This document shows, one piece after another, positions 54,722 to 64,000 of a DNA stretch of 64,000 nt (position 1 is the first letter of the stretch; every line of letters starts with the position of its first letter). The translations under genes were made by a program, and so were the position numbers. The notes under the pieces were generated by a model, which was not told where the DNA came from, did not search any database, and saw nothing but the letters and a program-made list of their open reading frames with translations. Location of the stretch: contig NOUX01000004.1 of the NCBI GenBank assembly GCA_002245855.1, forward strand, positions 248,001-312,000, written 5' to 3'. The DNA comes from Sphingobacterium cellulitidis (GTDB taxonomy: Bacteria > Bacteroidota > Bacteroidia > Sphingobacteriales > Sphingobacteriaceae).

Positions 54722-57700
54722 TTATTTATTGATAATTGAATAAATTGATATAACTGACTCATTGATACTTTGAATACTACGCAAGTAATTCAAATAGATA
54801 TCAGTGGTGGTCTGTAAGGCAAACAGGTATTCCACATAGGAGATGTCTCCTGCAGAATATCCGAGTTTTGCCGCATTGATGATCTCATTGGCATTCGGAA
54901 GTGCATTATTTTTGAAGTAATTAAATTGAGCAAGATTCTGTTCATATTGATTCATCAAATTGATATATGCATTTTGTAGTTTTTGCTTTTCCCATTCTGC
55001 GGACATCTCTGCTGCTTGTTTTTCAAAATCCAAAGACCTGATTTTTGCTTTCGTGCTTCCATAAGTCAACGGAATGGCAATCCCAATATCGAAGGAATTG
55101 AACCTTTGTCCACGTCCATAGAACTTCTCTATGCCATTCCGTTCATGCATCCCAATTAAGGATGCATTAGTGTAACCAATGTTAAAATCAGGTAAGCCGG
55201 ATGCCCTTTCAACAGCTTTACTAGACTCAGCAATCTTTGCCTGCTGATATAGCGCTTGAATCTGTGGATGTTCAGAAATCTTTGATGTATCTAAAATTTC
55301 CGTAAGCTTTATAGGCTCGAAAATATCAGCAGTTTCAATCTCAAAATACTCAGAAATCTGCATTAAGTTTTTGAGACTGTTATATGCATTCCGCTTTAAC
55401 ATTTCATTTTGGGTAAACAAGAGATTGATTTCTCCCTGTTTTGCCTGGGCAGTGTTGATATCCACCTTCTTGGTATCCCCAGCATTATATCGGACCTCCG
55501 CTATTCGAATAAAATCCTTATAGATACTGTCCAATGATTTCAATTCGCTTTCATTGTTTTCTAAATAAGCTATTTGATAAAAGTAGGTCCGAACTTCCTG
55601 TCTTAATTGAATCAAGTTAACGGATTTTTCAACCTGTTTTGCTTTTATCTGTTCATTAATCAAGGCTTTTTTAGATTTAAATAAGGAGGGGAAGGGAATC
55701 GTTTGGGCAATGGATATCGCATCATTTTGCTCAAAGCCATCATTCTGGCCATATTGAAAATTTAAATCCGTCTTTGGTAATTCTCCACTAGTCTTCAATA
55801 GACTTTCACTGGCTTTAATTTCCAAGTCATTTACTAGGATGCCCTTATTGTTCTCTACGGCAATTCGAATTGCTTCGTCAATTCCTATTTTTTGCTGAGC
55901 ATTAACCGTTGAAAAACTCAGCAATGTCAATGTTATTATGGAAACTGCTGTTTTCATACTTCCACCTTTCATTTTTCCTTTAGAACCAAAAATTATATAT
56001 AATAAGGGTAATACAAATAAGGTCAACAAAGTTGCTGTTATCAAACCTCCGATCACCACAGTGGCTAATGGTTTCTGTACTTCTGCTCCCGCACTTGTAC
56101 TGATTGCCATTGGTAAAAAACCTAAGGAAGCAACTGTCGCCGTCATTAATACTGGCCTTAATCGAATCTCAGTCCCTATTTTAACACGTTCAATAATGTC
56201 TGTAATCCCTTCCTTTTCCAATTGATTGAACTTTCCAATCAACACAATCCCGTTCAATACCGCTACACCAAATAAAGCTATAAAGCCAACGCCGGCACTG
56301 ATACTAAAAGGCATATCCCTTATCAGTAATGCGAAAACCCCACCAATGGCACTCATAGGGATAGCAGTGAAAATCAAAATCGCCTGTTTAAAGGAATGGA
56401 AAGTGAAATACAAGAGCATAAAAATCAACAATAGGGAAATAGGCACAGCAATCATTAATCTCGCACTTGCCATCTGTAGATTCTCAAATTGACCGCCATA
56501 GGTGAAATAATAGCCCGATGGTAACTTGACTTGAGAACTTAACTTTTGCTGAATTTCTTCAACAACAGATTGAACATCTCTGTCTGCAACATTAAAGCCT
56601 ATTACAATTCTTCTTTTCCCTTCTTCACGACTTATCTGTGCAGGTCCAACCGTAAAATCAATATTTGCAACCTGAGATAATGGGATTTGTTGATTGTTTT
56701 TTGTGGGTATTAATAATTGACTGACATCATCAATATTGTTTCTATGTTCGTCATGTAGGCGAACTACCAAATCAAATCTTCTTTCATTTTCGTAGACCAT
56801 TCCGCTGCTTTTTCCAGCAAAAGCTGTACTGACAATATCATTGACATCCTCAATGCTGAGTCCATAATTCGCCATTCTAACCCGGTCATACTTAATATTG
56901 ATTTGCGGAAGGCCAGTAACTTGCTCCACCTGCGGAGCCGTAGTGCCTTGAACGGTCTGAATAATTGAATTTACTTTATTGGCATAATTCATTAAGCTAT
57001 CCAGATTTTCTCCGAATATTTTCACCGCGACATCTTGTCGAATCCCAGTCATTAATTCATTGAACCGCATTTGAATCGGTTGATTTTTTTCAAAGAAAAC
57101 CCCTGGAATAACCTCCAATTTTTCCATGATGGCATCCCCAAGTTCTTCATAAGACCTACCTGAAGTCCATTCGCTCTGAGGTTTTAGAATAACCATCATA
57201 TCTGTGGCTTCAGGAGGCATAGGGTCTGTAGGTACCTCCGCGGAACCCGTTTTCCCAACCACCATTTTTACCTCATCAAATATTTTTATTATTCTGGAGG
57301 CTTGCATCGAGGTTTCAATACTCTGACTTAAGGAGGTGCCGGGGGGAAGGATACAGTGAAATGCATAATCACCCTCTTGGAGTTGCGGTATAAATTCACC
57401 ACCCATGCGACTGAAAAGGAAAATGCTAAATAAGAAGATAGCAACCGCAATGGATACAATTACATATTTTACGCGGATAGCTTTTTCAAATAATGGGGCA
57501 TACCATTGGTGCAGCTTTTCAATAAACTTATCACTGAAGGTTTTTTTGTCATGACCTTTTCTCGGCAAGAATAGAGCACACATCATCGGGATATAGGTAA
57601 GGGAAAGAATAAGGGCTCCAAATATGGCAAAACCTACGGTCTTTGCCATAGGAGCAAACATTTTCCCTTCTACGCCAACCAAGGTTAATATTGGAATATA

Positions 57701-58204
57701 AACTATCAGGATGATTATCTCCCCAAAAGCAGCTTGGGTTCTGATTTTCGAGGCAGAATTAAACACCTCAATATCCATTTCTTGCTGGGTAAGACGATGG
57801 GTTGATTTCCGAAGTCCTAAATTATGCAAGGTCGCTTCAACAACAATGACCGCCCCATCCACAATAAGTCCAAAATCGATGGCTCCCAAGCTCATCAAAT
57901 TGGCACTGACCCCAAAAACATTCATCATCCCTAATGCAAAAAGTAAGGATAAAGGAATGGCCGATGCAACAATCAAACCTGCTCTCAGATTTCCCAGGAA
58001 AAGAACCAGAACAAAAATCACGATTAATGCTCCTTCAACCAGATTCTTTTCTACCGTGCTAATCGCACGGTCAATCAAGTCGGTCCGATCTAAATAGGGC
58101 TCAATGATAATATCATCCGGTAATGATTTTTGAATGGTAGGGAGTTTTTCTTTGATTCGATTGACTACCTCATTACTGTTTTCCCCCTTCAGCATCATGA
58201 CCAC
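54722..58204 (-). CDS. C-terminal part of the CusA pump plus TolC-like channel
   Basis: The 1160-residue open frame after the amber codon could initiate at GTG 58204. It carries most pump helices and porter domains (NLRAGLIVASAIPL, IDFGLIVDGAVIVVEA, FTAIPMSAIGG). From about residue 750 there is a signal-peptide-like segment (MKTAVSIITLTLLSFSTVNA) and then a TolC-type outer-membrane efflux protein. An internal ATG at 55957 with AGGTGG-like bases ahead of it could start a free channel of about 411 residues even if the pump is lost. It overlaps no other gene; cusB starts 5 bp beyond its stop. Confidence 0.8.
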   Translation of the reverse strand: MVMMLKGENSNEVVNRIKEKLPTIQKSLPDDIIIEPYLDRTDLIDRAISTVEKNLVEGALIVIFVLVLFLGNLRAGLIVASAIPLSLLFALGMMNVFGVSANLMSLGAIDFGLIVDGAVIVVEATLHNLGLRKSTHRLTQQEMDIEVFNSASKIRTQAAFGEIIILIVYIPILTLVGVEGKMFAPMAKTVGFAIFGALILSLTYIPMMCALFLPRKGHDKKTFSDKFIEKLHQWYAPLFEKAIRVKYVIVSIAVAIFLFSIFLFSRMGGEFIPQLQEGDYAFHCILPPGTSLSQSIETSMQASRIIKIFDEVKMVVGKTGSAEVPTDPMPPEATDMMVILKPQSEWTSGRSYEELGDAIMEKLEVIPGVFFEKNQPIQMRFNELMTGIRQDVAVKIFGENLDSLMNYANKVNSIIQTVQGTTAPQVEQVTGLPQINIKYDRVRMANYGLSIEDVNDIVSTAFAGKSSGMVYENERRFDLVVRLHDEHRNNIDDVSQLLIPTKNNQQIPLSQVANIDFTVGPAQISREEGKRRIVIGFNVADRDVQSVVEEIQQKLSSQVKLPSGYYFTYGGQFENLQMASARLMIAVPISLLLIFMLLYFTFHSFKQAILIFTAIPMSAIGGVFALLIRDMPFSISAGVGFIALFGVAVLNGIVLIGKFNQLEKEGITDIIERVKIGTEIRLRPVLMTATVASLGFLPMAISTSAGAEVQKPLATVVIGGLITATLLTLFVLPLLYIIFGSKGKMKGGSMKTAVSIITLTLLSFSTVNAQQKIGIDEAIRIAVENNKGILVNDLEIKASESLLKTSGELPKTDLNFQYGQNDGFEQNDAISIAQTIPFPSLFKSKKALINEQIKAKQVEKSVNLIQLRQEVRTYFYQIAYLENNESELKSLDSIYKDFIRIAEVRYNAGDTKKVDINTAQAKQGEINLLFTQNEMLKRNAYNSLKNLMQISEYFEIETADIFEPIKLTEILDTSKISEHPQIQALYQQAKIAESSKAVERASGLPDFNIGYTNASLIGMHERNGIEKFYGRGQRFNSFDIGIAIPLTYGSTKAKIRSLDFEKQAAEMSAEWEKQKLQNAYINLMNQYEQNLAQFNYFKNNALPNANEIINAAKLGYSAGDISYVEYLFALQTTTDIYLNYLRSIQSINESVISIYSIINK

Positions 58205-58222
58205 ACCACCAACAGCATCGAC

Positions 58223-59074
58223 CTAGCCATTATAAGTTAATGCCCCATAACGAACCGCAGATCCCAATCGCACATCGGCTACATCTTTGATGAATATTGG
58301 TACCATACCATTGGTTTTCACAGGAATATTACCTATATCTTCTAATGAAGTTACAAGTCCTATTCCTCTAATAAAGTATGCGTTAGGTTTTTTATCTATA
58401 TAGGCGCCACCTGTATTTTGATTGTTTTCTTCAAGGGCAGTGAATATTTCTGGAATACTTACGCCCATAGCTCTCAATTGATCTGGATGAACTGCCACTT
58501 CATACTGTTTCAATTGTCCTCCAAAGCTGTTGACCTCTGCAACTCCAGGGGTACCATAAAGTTGCCGCGCTACAATCCAATCCTGGATTTCACGGAGGTC
58601 CATTGAAGTATATTTATTCTCGCTTCCCTTCTTAGGGTGAATAATATATTGGTAGACTTCTCCCAATCCTGTACTTACAGGAGACATTTCTGGCTTCCCG
58701 ATATTTTTTGGAATATCTTCCGAGACTTCATTTAACTTCTCATTGATTAGTTGTCTCGCAAAATAGATATCGACCTCCTCCTTGAAAACCACCGTAATTA
58801 CGGAAAGCCCAAATCGAGAAATTGACCTTATTTCTTCAATATCAGGAATATTTGCAATGCTTTGTTCTATGGGAAAGGTGACTAATCTCTCAACCTCCTG
58901 ACCGGCAAGGGTAGGAGTACTTGTAAATATTTGAACTTGGTTATTTGTAATATCAGGGACTGCATCAATCGGCAGTTTGCTTGCAGACCAGAGCCCCCAA
59001 ACAATTAATGCCAATGTCATTATCCCTATAATGATCTTGTTCTTAATACTAAATTTAATGATCTTATCGAGCAC
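58223..59074 (-). CDS. N-terminal CusA fragment (283 residues)
   Basis: Starts at GTG 59074 with MLDKIIKFSIKNKIIIGIM, the usual CusA/CzcA N-terminus, and carries helix 1 and the first porter subdomain (SKLPIDAVPDITNNQVQI, LAGQEVERLVTFPIE). It ends in ALTYNG at the amber codon. On its own it cannot pump. Confidence 0.8.
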   Translation of the reverse strand: MLDKIIKFSIKNKIIIGIMTLALIVWGLWSASKLPIDAVPDITNNQVQIFTSTPTLAGQEVERLVTFPIEQSIANIPDIEEIRSISRFGLSVITVVFKEEVDIYFARQLINEKLNEVSEDIPKNIGKPEMSPVSTGLGEVYQYIIHPKKGSENKYTSMDLREIQDWIVARQLYGTPGVAEVNSFGGQLKQYEVAVHPDQLRAMGVSIPEIFTALEENNQNTGGAYIDKKPNAYFIRGIGLVTSLEDIGNIPVKTNGMVPIFIKDVADVRLGSAVRYGALTYNG

Positions 59075-59191
59075 GTGAATAGCTTTAAATTCAACAAATT
59101 ATTAATTGTTCTGCAGGTATGAATTAGTTCTACCTACATTAAGTATTATCCTAAGATGAATGTTTAAGATAAATGAAAATAATTCTGAAAA

Positions 59192-59518
59192 TTAAGCTTG
59201 TGGCGGCTGCCAGATGTTTTCTTGGTATTTGGTTACCAATGGATATTCCTTTTCTTGAGGTTCAGTATGATTGAATGTTTCCGCCGGTTTTTCCAATTGG
59301 AAGATATGGAAACTAGCAGCAGTCAATGAAATTCCACAACAAGAACAGGTACAAAACGGAGTACAGCTATCTGAAGAACCATCTGTATCTTCTTTCTCAT
59401 GGTTTTGATGACTGATCTTACTATGGTCATGTGTATGTATTTCCCCAATATGATCACTGCATGGAATTAGGGTTAAGACCAAGACATAAATCATTAATAT
59501 GGAAGATAAATACTTCAT
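59192..59518 (-). CDS. DUF6660 family small cysteine/histidine-rich protein
   Basis: A 108-residue exported protein. From ATG 59518 it has a signal peptide (MKYLSSILMIYVLVLTLIPC), a His-rich stretch (HTHDHSKISHQNH) and a Cys cluster (CTPFCTCSCC), ending in the characteristic IWQPPQA. These match DUF6660, a Bacteroidota family that opens metal-efflux operons. The longer frame to 59602 has an unlikely N-terminus. A TATATTTG box 5 nt before the ATG supports the chosen start. A periplasmic metal-binding role is inferred from composition. Confidence 0.85.
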   Translation of the reverse strand: MKYLSSILMIYVLVLTLIPCSDHIGEIHTHDHSKISHQNHEKEDTDGSSDSCTPFCTCSCCGISLTAASFHIFQLEKPAETFNHTEPQEKEYPLVTKYQENIWQPPQA

Positions 59519-59883
59519 TAATACAAATATAAAAATTAATCTCAATTCAGAAATCTGGCAAAAATTAACTTCAGTTTTGAAATACAAAAGCACCTTATCC
59601 AATAATCTTAATTCTTGGGACTATTTTTTTGGTCTCAAAATTTATACATATTCTAGACTAAATTTTTAGTAATTTAAATCATTATAAATCTGATTCAAAG
59701 TAAATTATTGTATAACAACCTGAATCCATTGTTGATTTTCATGGGTTAGGGTAATAAAGTGTTAATATTGGTCAATCTAGTTTTAGCTTGTCTATTAATT
59801 CTAATTTATTTTTACAGTGAAGGACAAGATGCATGATTGTCTGAATGATAAACCTAATAATCAAGAAGTAATATAAACCCGAA
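59519..59883. other. Intergenic region before the DUF1549/DUF1553 gene
   Basis: 365 bp, A+T-rich, between the divergent DUF6660 and PSCyt1 genes. The only named signal is the DUF6660 promoter box at 59524-59531. I see no clear promoter or hairpin for the plus-strand gene. Confidence 0.5.
59524..59531 (-). promoter_or_regulatory. Promoter -7 box of the metal-efflux operon (TATATTTG)
   Basis: Minus-strand TATATTTG fits TAnnTTTG and ends 5 nt before the DUF6660 ATG, another near-leaderless arrangement. Confidence 0.45.
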
Positions 59884-62640
59884 ATGAAAAGGAAATTATT
59901 AGTTATTTCTGCTTTGGCTGTGCTGATTGTAACGGTTGGTTTTTTTACTGTACATAATCGTGAGGAAGTGGATTTTAGTAATGATGTCAAACCAATCTTA
60001 AACAAACATTGTATTTCATGTCATGGTGGGGTGAAGAAGAATGGAGACTTGAGTTTTTTGTTTGAAGAAGAAGCATTTGCTAATGCCAAATCTGGTGAAC
60101 CTGCTATTATCCGTGGAGATGCTGAACATAGTAATTTAATTAAGCGTTTGTTGGAGGATGATCCTGAATTAAGAATGCCTTATAATGCCGCAAAATTGGA
60201 TGATGAAGAAATTGATATTCTGCGAAAATGGATCGACCAAGGGGCTAAATGGGGTAAACACTGGGCTTATGAATTACCTGAGACGGTGGAAGTACCTAAG
60301 TCATTCTCTTTTGCTTCCTTGTTTGGCTTTAAACCAGATGGAATCTCAAATAATATCGATTACTTTATTCAAGATAAATTAGATGAAAAAGGCCTTTCAT
60401 TTGCCGAAGAGGCTGATAAAGAAACCTTGCTGAGAAGGCTGTACCTAGACCTGACTGGAGTTCCTCCAAGTCTTGCTGAAGTAAATTCATTTATTAATGA
60501 TAAAAGTGAGGATGCCTATGAAAAACGTATCGATAGCTTGTTGGCTTCTGAACAATATGGTGAAAAATGGGCTTCATGGTGGCTGGATATGGCGAGATAT
60601 GCCGATACCAAAGGTTACGAAAAGGATGTATCTAGGCAAATCTGGGAATATAGAGATTGGGTAATCAAGGCTTTTAACAAGGATATGCCCTATGATCAGT
60701 TCACCATTGAGCAATTGGCAGGTGATTTATTGCCTGAACCTAGCAAAGATCAATTAATTGCTACAGCCTTTCATAGAAATACCATGAATAATGATGAAGG
60801 TGGTACCGATAGTGAGGAATTCCGTGTTGCCGCTGTCTTGGACCGTGTCAACACAACTTACCAAGTATGGCTAAGTACAACATTTGAATGCGTTCAATGC
60901 CATAGTCATACCTATGACCCATTTAAGTTTGAGGAATATTATAAATCTGTCGCCTTTTTTAATAATACCCGCGACGAAGATACAGAAGGTGATCACCCAA
61001 GGTTAAGATTCTATGGTGAAGCCGACCAAATACGTGTAGACAGTATTAAAACCTGGCTTAGTAAATACGGAAATGAAAAACTATTGCATTCCACCGATTT
61101 ATTCTTGAAAAGCTTGGAACCCAAAATCCATGCTCATTATTCAGATCGATTGGTCAATGCAGCTTTGTATGATACCAAATGGTTAGGGGTTCGAAATGGT
61201 GGTAATGCAAGATTACGAGATATTCAGCTTGATGGCAAAAAGTTGATTTACTTGAATTACTGGACCGGTAATACGGGTGGTAAACTGGAAATCCATAAAG
61301 ATACTATTGGTGGTGGAATCATCGCTGAAATCGATCTTCCTAATACTAATGGTAGACAGGTTATTCAAGCTCCAATTGCTGAAGTTGCAGGAAGACATGA
61401 TTTATACTTGGTTTTTAAGAATCCTAACTTAGGTAAAGATCAGCCTGTTTGTATGATTGAATGGTTTGCATTCCGGGAGCCATTTCCAAATACGGATGCG
61501 CCTAATTCAGAGCACATTCAAAAAAGTATCCTTCAATTGGTAAATACGAACCCTTCATCAGTACCGATCATGATTGAGAATCCCAAAGAGATGAGGCGTA
61601 CAACGCATGTTTTCGAAAGAGGAAACCGATTGGCTCTAGGGGATGTCGTGGAACCAAAAGTTCCGGAAACCTTGAATCCGTTTCCAAAGAATGCTCCTAA
61701 TAATCGTCTAGGTTTTGCGCAATGGTTGGTAGCTAAGGACAATCCGCTTACGGCTAGAACAGTAGTGAATAGGGTATGGGCTCAAATTTTTGGAAGAGGA
61801 CTCGTTGAGCCATTAGGCGATATGGGAACCCAAAGCATTCCGCCAATCCATCGTGAATTATTGGATTATTTGGCTTTGGACCTGATGCATGAAAAGAATT
61901 GGAGTATCAAATCCTTGATTAAGGATATGGTGCTTTCATCCACATATAAACAATCTTCTAGTCTGAAATCCAAAGACGCTCAGAAAGATCCTGAAAATTA
62001 CTATTTGGCCAGGGGACCGAGATTTAGGTTATCAGCCGAACAAATTCGTGACCAGGCATTGACGGTGAGTGGTTTATTGAGCAATAAAATGTTCGGACCG
62101 AGTGTGATGCCTTATCAACCTGATGGTGTATGGATGACGGTTTACAGCGGGGAAGCATGGAAAAAGAGCGAAGGCGAGGACCAATTCAGAAGAGGAATCT
62201 ATACCTTCTTGAAACGTACTAGTCCTTATCCTTCCTTTATTTCTTTTGATGCTTCCAGTAGGGAGGTTTGTTTGGTGGATAGAATCCGAACCAATACTCC
62301 TTTACAAGCCTTGACGACCTTGAATGATCCAGTTTATATTGAAGCAGCAAAAAGTCTTGCATCAATTATGAAAAAGGAAGGCAAGGGTGATCTGAAAAAT
62401 AGTATTGCCGCTGGTTACCAGCATACCATGTTTAGAAAACTTTCTGAGGATAAATTAATTGCTCTTGAAAAGCTCTATGCGCAGGCCTTGGAGAATTTTG
62501 AAAAGAGACCGGGTGAAGCAGAAAAATTTATGGGGGAGAACCATAAGGCTGCAAATCGTAATGAATTATTAACAGATGCTGCTTTTACATTGGTAGCAAA
62601 TGCATTATTGAATTTAGATGAATTTTTAACCAAATCATAA
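59884..62640 (+). CDS. PSCyt1/DUF1549/DUF1553 domain protein
   Basis: A 918-residue protein anchored by an N-terminal helix (about 5-24). It shows in order a planctomycete-type cytochrome c domain with CISCH haem motif (C43, C46, H47), then DUF1549 (DETLLRRLYLDLTGVPPSLAEV and SWWLDMARYADTKGYEKD), then DUF1553 (LVNRVWAQIFGRGLVEPLGDMG and TPLQALTTLNDPVYIEAA). Such proteins pair with DUF1501 partners, as here, 4 bp downstream. Role is not established; extracytoplasmic polymer or sulfated-glycan use is suggested in other phyla. Confidence 0.92.
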   Translation: MKRKLLVISALAVLIVTVGFFTVHNREEVDFSNDVKPILNKHCISCHGGVKKNGDLSFLFEEEAFANAKSGEPAIIRGDAEHSNLIKRLLEDDPELRMPYNAAKLDDEEIDILRKWIDQGAKWGKHWAYELPETVEVPKSFSFASLFGFKPDGISNNIDYFIQDKLDEKGLSFAEEADKETLLRRLYLDLTGVPPSLAEVNSFINDKSEDAYEKRIDSLLASEQYGEKWASWWLDMARYADTKGYEKDVSRQIWEYRDWVIKAFNKDMPYDQFTIEQLAGDLLPEPSKDQLIATAFHRNTMNNDEGGTDSEEFRVAAVLDRVNTTYQVWLSTTFECVQCHSHTYDPFKFEEYYKSVAFFNNTRDEDTEGDHPRLRFYGEADQIRVDSIKTWLSKYGNEKLLHSTDLFLKSLEPKIHAHYSDRLVNAALYDTKWLGVRNGGNARLRDIQLDGKKLIYLNYWTGNTGGKLEIHKDTIGGGIIAEIDLPNTNGRQVIQAPIAEVAGRHDLYLVFKNPNLGKDQPVCMIEWFAFREPFPNTDAPNSEHIQKSILQLVNTNPSSVPIMIENPKEMRRTTHVFERGNRLALGDVVEPKVPETLNPFPKNAPNNRLGFAQWLVAKDNPLTARTVVNRVWAQIFGRGLVEPLGDMGTQSIPPIHRELLDYLALDLMHEKNWSIKSLIKDMVLSSTYKQSSSLKSKDAQKDPENYYLARGPRFRLSAEQIRDQALTVSGLLSNKMFGPSVMPYQPDGVWMTVYSGEAWKKSEGEDQFRRGIYTFLKRTSPYPSFISFDASSREVCLVDRIRTNTPLQALTTLNDPVYIEAAKSLASIMKKEGKGDLKNSIAAGYQHTMFRKLSEDKLIALEKLYAQALENFEKRPGEAEKFMGENHKAANRNELLTDAAFTLVANALLNLDEFLTKS

Positions 62641-62644
62641 GAGG

Positions 62645-64000
62645 ATGAAAGATTTTGATAGGTTGGTAAAAGAAGCATACCATAAACAATTACAGGCAGA
62701 AACTAGGAGACATTTTCTAAAGAAATGTGTCGCTGGAATTGGTAGTATTGCTTTAGGCAGCATGATGGCAAATTGTATAGGTCCTCTTTCCTCTGGCAAG
62801 GCTGATGAGGTTGATTTGAATTCATTGAACCCTTTGAGTCCGCGAGCGCCACATTTTGCTGGAAAAGCCAAGAATGTTATTTATCTACACATGGCTGGAG
62901 CACCATCGCAACTAGAATTATTCGATTATAAACCGGCCTTACAGAAATTGCATGATCAGCCATGTCCAGAGTCTTTATTGGCAGGAAAAACCTTCGCCTT
63001 TATTCGGGGAGTTCCTAAAATGTTAGGTCCTCAGGCTACTTTTAAGCAATATGGCCAAAGTGGTGCCTGGGTTTCTGACCATTTACCTCATTTTAGCAAG
63101 GTGGTTGATGAAGTTAGCTTCTTGAAGGCAGTACATACCGATCAGTTTAACCATGGACCCGCACAATTATTTATGCATACCGGGAGTGCCCGATTGGGAA
63201 GACCAAGCATCGGTTCTTGGGTAACTTACGGATTGGGTTCTGAAAATAGCAATCTCCCGGGCTTTGTGGTGCTGACTTCAGGCGGTAAAACGCCAGATGC
63301 CGGAAAAAGTGTTTGGGGAAGTGGGTTCTTGCCTTCCGTTTATCAGGGAGTTCAATGTCGATCTAAGGGTGATCCTGTTTTATATATTGCAGATCCCGAA
63401 GGAATGGACCGCGATTTAAAACGCAATGCCATCGACGCTATCAATACCGTCAATAAAGAAGAGTTTGAGACCTTTAAAGATCCTGAAACCTTATCCAGAA
63501 TTGCCCAATATGAAATGGCTTATAAAATGCAGGTTGCGGTTCCTGAAGTGATGGATATCAATAATGAACCTGAATATATCCATGAATTATATGGGACAGA
63601 ACCAGGAAAGGAATCCTTTGCCAACAATTGCCTTTTAGCCAGAAAACTGGTGGAAAAAGGAGTTCGTTTTGTGCAATTATTTGATTGGGGCTGGGATAGT
63701 CATGGTACAAATCCTGCAGATTCAATTGACTTAGGTTTTCGAAATAAATGTCGGGAAATTGATCGTCCAATGACCGCTTTGATCATGGACTTGAAACAAC
63801 GCGGACTCTTGGAAGAAACCTTGGTCGTATGGGGAGGCGAATTTGGAAGAACGCCAATGCAGGAAAATCGGGATAATAATGATATGCCATTTTTAGGCAG
63901 AGATCACCATACCGATGCATATACCATTTGGATGGCTGGTGGAGGAATCCGAAATGGAATCAGCTATGGTGAAACGGATGAAATTGGTTTTACTGGTGTT
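62645..64000 (+). CDS. DUF1501 family Tat-exported protein, truncated by window end
   Basis: An open frame of 452 codons to the last base of the window, with no stop seen. The N-terminus carries a twin-arginine motif (TRRHFLKK, 20-27) and a hydrophobic stretch. The body shows DUF1501 hallmarks such as HMAGAPSQLELFDYKP, HTDQFNHGPAQLFMHTGS and VVWGGEFGRTP. It follows the PSCyt1/DUF1553 gene by 4 bp with a GAGG Shine-Dalgarno site. The protein would lie in the periplasm; sulfatase-like fold is a family notion, not tested here. Confidence 0.9.
   Translation, partial: MKDFDRLVKEAYHKQLQAETRRHFLKKCVAGIGSIALGSMMANCIGPLSSGKADEVDLNSLNPLSPRAPHFAGKAKNVIYLHMAGAPSQLELFDYKPALQKLHDQPCPESLLAGKTFAFIRGVPKMLGPQATFKQYGQSGAWVSDHLPHFSKVVDEVSFLKAVHTDQFNHGPAQLFMHTGSARLGRPSIGSWVTYGLGSENSNLPGFVVLTSGGKTPDAGKSVWGSGFLPSVYQGVQCRSKGDPVLYIADPEGMDRDLKRNAIDAINTVNKEEFETFKDPETLSRIAQYEMAYKMQVAVPEVMDINNEPEYIHELYGTEPGKESFANNCLLARKLVEKGVRFVQLFDWGWDSHGTNPADSIDLGFRNKCREIDRPMTALIMDLKQRGLLEETLVVWGGEFGRTPMQENRDNNDMPFLGRDHHTDAYTIWMAGGGIRNGISYGETDEIGFTGV

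Larger units (their letters stand above)
54722..59074 (-). pseudogene. CusA-TolC heavy-metal RND pump fusion interrupted by an in-frame amber codon
   Basis: The whole reading frame from GTG 59074 encodes a CusA/CzcA-type RND pump fused to a TolC-like outer-membrane factor, about 1450 residues, the normal size of this Bacteroidota fusion. A single TAG at 58223-58225 stops it after residue 283 (...YNG*VDAVGG). No frameshift is needed: both sides stay in the same frame and the pump sequence reads on smoothly. The stop falls in the porter domain, so the 283-residue fragment lacks all but the first membrane helix. A sense codon such as GAG is a likely original. Confidence 0.85.

Overview
The window looks like a chromosomal segment of a Sphingobacteriaceae member (Bacteroidota), most likely Sphingobacterium or a close relative. 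This rests on protein families (SusC/SusD pair, DUF2851, DUF4199, DUF6660, CusA-TolC fusion, WG-repeat protein), low G+C, Bacteroidota-type promoter boxes (TAnnTTTG) and mostly weak Shine-Dalgarno sites. No rRNA, tRNA, CRISPR array, IS element or prophage was seen. Genus is inference.

Layout. 1-546 is non-coding and holds a GGTCC-rich repeat element. 547-12.5 kb is mostly housekeeping: prmC and ribD (divergent), DUF2851, an ankyrin protein, ubiX, a dihydroorotase-like protein that lacks catalytic residues, an acidic orphan, a DUF4199 membrane protein, two family-2 glycosyltransferases, a metallo-beta-lactamase-fold hydrolase, ispD and queA. 13.9-21.0 kb is a glycogen operon (GH31 glucosidase, glgB, glgA, glgC). 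21.1-25.7 kb holds a small membrane protein, a TPR histidine kinase/LuxR regulator pair and a WG-repeat protein. 26.1-31.1 kb is an orphan SusC/SusD pair. 31.2-35.4 kb holds an amino-acid permease, a DyP peroxidase and a flavin monooxygenase that strongly resembles bacterial trimethylamine monooxygenase.

36-53 kb looks like a stress/stationary-phase island: DUF808, an ECF sigma factor, a PAS histidine kinase with a LuxR regulator, LigD and Ku (non-homologous end joining), a general-stress SDR, DUF421, a PA2169-type four-helix protein, type IB topoisomerase with a Rho-N protein, and a GT4/toroid/GH130 mannan-like module. Several promoters in the island share a spaced repeat (YAAGTAYTT-type element, then CAGGTATTTRT, 19-22 bp apart). 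I propose this as the operator or promoter of a local regulon.

53.4-59.5 kb is a heavy-metal efflux operon (DUF6660, CusA-TolC, CusB) in which cusA is interrupted by one in-frame amber codon. 59.9 kb to the end holds a DUF1549/DUF1553 protein with a PSCyt1 haem motif and its DUF1501 Tat partner, which runs off the window.

Regulatory signals include about a dozen intrinsic terminators, a candidate free-standing small RNA at 4864-4936, and several promoters whose TAnnTTTG box ends 4-5 nt before the start codon, which predicts leaderless mRNAs.
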